Part shown: one piece after another, positions 7,104 to 9,289 of the stretch
Layout: every line of letters begins with the position of its first letter
How positions within the stretch are numbered: the first letter of the stretch is position 1
Source of the DNA: Bacillota bacterium
GTDB taxonomy: Bacteria; Bacillota; Clostridia; Lachnospirales; Lachnospiraceae
Length of the DNA: 9,289 nt
Reading direction: 5' to 3'
NCBI GenBank assembly: GCA_023414875.1
Contig: JAEZMV010000007.1
Location: 1 to 9,289 of the forward strand
Notes under the pieces: model-generated
The model's database searches: none
Told to the model about the DNA's origin: nothing
The model's input: only the letters and a program-made list of their open reading frames with translations
Translations under genes and position numbers: made by a program

Positions 7104-7718
7104 ATGATTTCATTTATCTTACTAGAAAAGCATGCAGAACGGTGGATAGCATGTGCTATTTGCCTCCTATTACGTATAGTATTAGAGTGCGAAGGGAGTT
7201 ATGAATTACAATATGTAACAAAAAAAATATTAAAAAGGATTGGTTTCCTCTTTATATTAATCATTGCATGGAGCACAATATATAATACGGAGCCAAATGA
7301 TAATATTGTTTTAGGTTTGTTCATATTCACCTATATCTATATATGCACCATATTAGCTGAAAAATGTGAAAAAACAGGAGGATATACAAGTAGTTTTTTG
7401 TTAATCGTAAATTGTTTATTTATTACTTTCATGTCCTTTGTGCCATTATTGGGGACAATAATTGGCTCCTTATGTATAATAGGAATCTCAATTTTAATAT
7501 ATAAACACTGGGATGAGAAAAAATGTGATTTAGCAGAAAACTTAGCGCTATGTTTTGAAACTATAATTATTTCTGTAATCTTACTATTTACTAAATTAGA
7601 AGCATCTATTTACTATACCTTATTATTTCTGGTTTTTGAAGAAAGTGTTTTAGATGTACTAAATAAGGGAATACGTTATTTGGTAAAAATAACTTATAAC
7701 GAGCAAGACGATGAATAA
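7104..7718 (+). CDS. Multi-pass membrane protein of unknown function
   Basis: This 204-aa protein (207 aa if the less likely ATG 7095 is used) is very hydrophobic. Approximate membrane segments by eye, in 204-aa numbering, are 14-27, 46-62, 67-85, 97-114, 116-133, 146-161 and 168-182, so six or seven helices. The charged loops include KKILKR before helix 2 and EKCEKTGG after helix 3, and the tail ends acidic (NEQDDE). I recognise no family motif, no signal peptide and no enzymatic residues. It lies 74 bp after the Shedu-like gene, on the same strand and inside the element boundaries, with no terminator between them that I can see. It may thus be the last gene of the defence block, for instance a membrane effector, or unrelated cargo. 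The reading frame looks real: good ribosome site and AT-rich codon use like its neighbours. Confidence 0.7.
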   Translation: MISFILLEKHAERWIACAICLLLRIVLECEGSYELQYVTKKILKRIGFLFILIIAWSTIYNTEPNDNIVLGLFIFTYIYICTILAEKCEKTGGYTSSFLLIVNCLFITFMSFVPLLGTIIGSLCIIGISILIYKHWDEKKCDLAENLALCFETIIISVILLFTKLEASIYYTLLFLVFEESVLDVLNKGIRYLVKITYNEQDDE

Positions 7719-7737
7719 ATTGATTATACAGCAATTA

Positions 7738-7755
7738 GGTGCAAAACAGGTGCAA
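7738..7755 (+). repeat. Right tandem GGTGCAA repeats (candidate integrase arm site)
   Basis: GGTGCAA is repeated at 7738-7744 and 7749-7755 with a period of 11 bases. It mirrors the left pair (615-631, period 10) in the same orientation. The pair is enclosed by ATACAG (7726-7731) and CTGTAT (7758-7763), an inverted repeat too widely spaced and too short to be a terminator. It lies 19 bases after the membrane protein stop codon and probably marks the right inner edge of the old element. Confidence 0.5.
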
Positions 7756-7802
7756 AACTGTATCAGAGATTGAAAACATTGGGGATGTGTTTGTTTCATT
7801 GG

Positions 7803-7830
7803 GAGTGTGTGAAGAAAAGTCTGTAAATAA
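7803..7830 (+). repeat. Left terminal inverted repeat of the IS256 element
   Basis: The 28 bases align with the reverse complement of 9261-9289 at 24 positions with one single-base gap; the shared core is AAAGTCTGTAAA. The similarity continues inward as CTTTCTATGATA on both sides, but the right end has about 14 extra bases before this block. Confidence 0.8.
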
Positions 7831-7908
7831 CTTTCTATGATAATTAATTAAGGATCTTGAGGCTGTTTCTACACAGTCCAATCCTTGGGTACACTATAAA
7901 CAATAACA

Positions 7909-7958
7909 AAGAGCATGTCAAGAAAACTCTGCATACCAGAGATTACTGACGTGCTCTT
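7909..7958 (-). terminator. Hairpin downstream of the transposase gene
   Basis: AAGAGCATGTCA (7909-7920) pairs with TGACGTGCTCTT (7947-7958) over 12 positions with one G-T pair. Inside it a second stem CTCTG/CAGAG forms around CATAC. It lies 13 bases beyond the transposase stop codon. In the minus-strand transcript the T-tract after it is poor (TGTTATTG), so it may end transcription imperfectly, stabilise the 3' end, or block transcription entering from outside the IS. Confidence 0.6.
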
Positions 7959-7971
7959 CCTATTTATTAGA

Positions 7972-9204
7972 TTAAATCGGGAGCCTTCCCTCATACATGA
8001 TCGAAAGTTCACCATACACTTTACCCCAGTTTCTGAGAGGCATAGTCCATTTCTTTGTTGCCTCAAATGTAGCTAGGTAAAGGGCTTTTAGAAGTGACGT
8101 ATCGCTCGGGAAGACGCTCCTCTGGCGATTGAGTTTACGGTATGTACTGTTTAGACTTTCTATTGCATTTGTAGTATAAATGACCTTCCTGACTTCGGCA
8201 GAGAACTTGAAAATAGGACTGATTACATCCCAGTTCTTATGCCAGCTTTTCATTGCATTCGGATAGCGGTCATCCCATTTGGTGCAAACTTCATCCAGTC
8301 GGGCAAGTCCGGCTTCTTCTGAAGCTGCATGGTAGATTTTCTTCAGATCAGTTGCGAATTCCTTTTTGTCCTTGTCAGCTACGTATTTCAAGGTATTTCT
8401 CACCTGATGTACGATGCAGCGTTGGTATTCAGTGTTCGGGAAGGCCACAGCAATGGATTCCTTGATGCCGGTCAGTCCATCTGCACAAAGAAGGAGTATA
8501 TCCTGTACACCTCGGTTTTTAAGCTCATTAAGGATACTGAGCCAGTATTTACTGCTCTCATTGGCACCTACCTGTATCGATAATACCTCTTTTCTACCTT
8601 CCTCATTTATACCCAGGATTATGTATGCTGCTAGTTTCTTGATAATGCTGTTGTCCCTTACTGAGAAATGTACTGCATCGATGAATACGATGGGATAAAT
8701 GCTTGAGAGAGGACGGTTCTGCCACTGCTCAATCTCCGGGAGTAGTTTGTCGGTTATGTCTGATACCATACCTTCACTGACTTCGAAACCGTAGATATCC
8801 TCGATAGTCTCAGAAATCTGGCGTGTTGTCATTCCTTTTGCATACATGGATATGATCTTGTCATCAATCGCAGATATATCTTTCTGTCTTTTCTTAACAA
8901 CCTTAGGTTCAAAAGAACTTTCTCGGTCCTGAGGGACATTAATCGTTGCTTCGCCGTATTTACTTCTAATCTGTTTTTGCTTATAACCGTTTCGAGAGTT
9001 CTGATTTTCGGATCTTTCATATGGATCATAGCCCAGATGATCGTCCATTTCCACTTCAAGCATTTCCTTGATTGTGCCACCCAATAGGTCTTTAAGCGCA
9101 TCCTGGATATCTTCAGCAGACTGGATGTCGTATTCCTGTAAAAGAGCAGCGATGATATTTTTCTTTCCTTCGGTCATTCTGACCGGTTCACGTTTTTTTG
9201 CCAT
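7972..9204 (-). CDS. IS256-family DDE transposase
   Basis: This 410-aa protein is a full-length IS256 (Mutator-like) transposase, cut-and-paste/copy-out type, acting on the inverted repeats around it. Diagnostic stretches are the N-terminal EVEMDDHLGY...SRNGY, the region IDDKIISMYAKGMTTRQISETIEDIYG, the first catalytic Asp in IVFIDAVHFSVRD (about 173), the second in LLCADGLTG (about 241), the CIVHQVRNT motif and the catalytic Glu in YTTNAIESLNSTYRK (about 347). All three catalytic residues are present and the length is normal for the family, so it may be active. The start at 9204 has TAGGAGG (9214-9220) 9 bases upstream. The SD overlaps one arm of a hairpin (9218-9242), a possible brake on translation. 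Confidence 0.95.
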   Translation of the reverse strand: MAKKREPVRMTEGKKNIIAALLQEYDIQSAEDIQDALKDLLGGTIKEMLEVEMDDHLGYDPYERSENQNSRNGYKQKQIRSKYGEATINVPQDRESSFEPKVVKKRQKDISAIDDKIISMYAKGMTTRQISETIEDIYGFEVSEGMVSDITDKLLPEIEQWQNRPLSSIYPIVFIDAVHFSVRDNSIIKKLAAYIILGINEEGRKEVLSIQVGANESSKYWLSILNELKNRGVQDILLLCADGLTGIKESIAVAFPNTEYQRCIVHQVRNTLKYVADKDKKEFATDLKKIYHAASEEAGLARLDEVCTKWDDRYPNAMKSWHKNWDVISPIFKFSAEVRKVIYTTNAIESLNSTYRKLNRQRSVFPSDTSLLKALYLATFEATKKWTMPLRNWGKVYGELSIMYEGRLPI

Positions 9205-9217
9205 AATAAAAGGCCTC

Positions 9218-9242
9218 CTATGATATTTTTATTTTATCATAG
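9218..9242 (-). promoter_or_regulatory. Hairpin overlapping the transposase Shine-Dalgarno
   Basis: CTATGATA (9218-9225) and TATCATAG (9235-9242) form a perfect 8-bp inverted repeat with a 9-base loop. In the transposase mRNA the 3' arm runs into TAGGAGG, so the folded form would partly hide the ribosome site. Many insertion sequences use such 5' structures to prevent expression from outside promoters; that role here is inference. Confidence 0.45.
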
Positions 9243-9260
9243 AAAGCCTTAGCGAAATAC

Positions 9261-9289
9261 TTATTTTACAGACTTTATTTCACAGTCTC
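9261..9289 (-). repeat. Right terminal inverted repeat of the IS256 element
   Basis: The 29-base outer end, in reverse complement, starts GAGACTGTGAA and contains AAAGTCTGTAAAATAA, matching the left repeat at 7803-7830. The window stops at its last base, so nothing can be said about the sequence beyond. Confidence 0.8.

Larger units (their letters stand above)
600..7771. mobile_element. Putative immobilised integrative element carrying a defence gene block
   Basis: The segment between the tRNA-Cys terminator and the IS256 element has the layout of a small tRNA-proximal integrative element. A tyrosine recombinase relic sits at the tRNA-proximal end, defence cargo lies inside, and tandem GGTGCAA repeats occur near both ends (615-631 and 7738-7755). 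No replication, transfer or capsid genes are present, so it is either a satellite-like defence island or the remnant of something larger. A true attachment duplication is not visible: the 3' end of tRNA-Cys has no second copy in the window, and only the 7-mer AGAGATT is shared by the two edges. The boundaries are therefore approximate. The integrase is clearly inactive, so the element can no longer move by itself. Confidence 0.55.
7803..9289 (-). mobile_element. IS256-family insertion sequence, apparently complete
   Basis: The 1487-bp element consists of one intact transposase gene on the minus strand between imperfect terminal inverted repeats (7803-7830 and 9261-9289). Size and single-gene layout fit the IS256 family, and its base composition is visibly less AT-rich than the defence genes. 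IS256 elements make 8-9 bp target duplications. The left flank is TTCATTGG (7795-7802), but the window ends at the outer base of the right repeat, so the duplication cannot be checked. The 7831-7971 stretch between left repeat and gene is noncoding and holds the gene's terminator-like hairpin. Confidence 0.88.

Noticed and set aside
7861..7879. GGCTGT and ACAGTCC around TTCTAC, resembling an insertion-sequence terminal repeat.
   Set aside because: It lies inside the IS256 element in the wrong orientation for its end, and the 7803/9261 repeats match each other far better. It may be a remnant of another IS, but no partner is visible.
8253..8698. Several overlapping plus-strand open frames within the transposase gene.
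   Set aside because: They run antisense to a full-length, clearly recognisable transposase and lack any protein-family signal.
1..9289. CRISPR array, retron RNA or other long tandem repeats.
   Set aside because: No regularly spaced repeats and no reverse transcriptase or cas motifs were seen; the only tandem repeats are the GGTGCAA pairs.

Overview
The window looks like chromosomal DNA of a low-GC Gram-positive bacterium, most likely a member of Clostridia. The support is the Gram-positive-type 3' end of the 23S rRNA, the two tRNAs without encoded CCA, the AT-rich coding sequence rich in AGA and ATA codons, the strong AGGAGG-type ribosome binding sites, and an integrase relic and IS256-type transposase of the kind common in gut Clostridia. 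A Lachnospiraceae host is my guess; the sequence does not prove it.

Layout. Positions 1-121 are the 3' end of a 23S rRNA gene. It is followed by a terminator-like hairpin, tRNA-Asn(GTT) and tRNA-Cys(GCA). tRNA-Cys has its own near-consensus promoter and a clear intrinsic terminator; no 5S rRNA gene lies between the 23S and the tRNAs. Directly after the tRNA-Cys terminator an accessory element begins (about 600-7765). Its left edge carries a decayed tyrosine recombinase gene on the minus strand (685 to about 1740). This has an in-frame stop, at least one frameshift, and Asn where the catalytic Tyr should be. Tandem GGTGCAA repeats occur at both edges of the element (615-631 and 7738-7755) and look like integrase arm sites that mark the old element ends.

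The cargo is a rightward gene block from a good promoter at 1753-1781. It encodes an OLD-family ATPase/TOPRIM nuclease (GajA-like, 719 aa), a UvrD-like helicase starting on the last base of the previous stop codon (GajB-like, 576 aa), a 418-aa protein whose C-terminal part looks like the Shedu (DUF4263) PD-(D/E)XK nuclease, and after a 65-74 bp gap a roughly 204-aa multi-pass membrane protein of unknown function. The first two genes form a recognisable Gabija-type anti-phage pair. A Shedu-like nuclease 40 bp downstream, plus a membrane protein, is not part of the two-gene Gabija system I know. It is the best candidate here for an undescribed composite or extended defence system.

The right end (7803-9289) is an apparently complete IS256-family insertion sequence. 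It has an intact 410-aa DDE transposase on the minus strand, imperfect terminal inverted repeats of 28/29 bp, and a long hairpin downstream of the gene. It sits about 40 bp outside the right-hand GGTGCAA repeats, so the original chromosome junction on that side is obscured, and the window stops at the outer end of the IS.

Inferred joint function: GajA is expected to sense nucleotide depletion or phage DNA replication and to nick DNA. GajB would supply the helicase/ATPase partner, the Shedu-like protein a second nuclease, and the membrane protein an optional effector or accessory. Since the integrase is dead, the defence cargo appears to be fixed next to the rRNA/tRNA locus.
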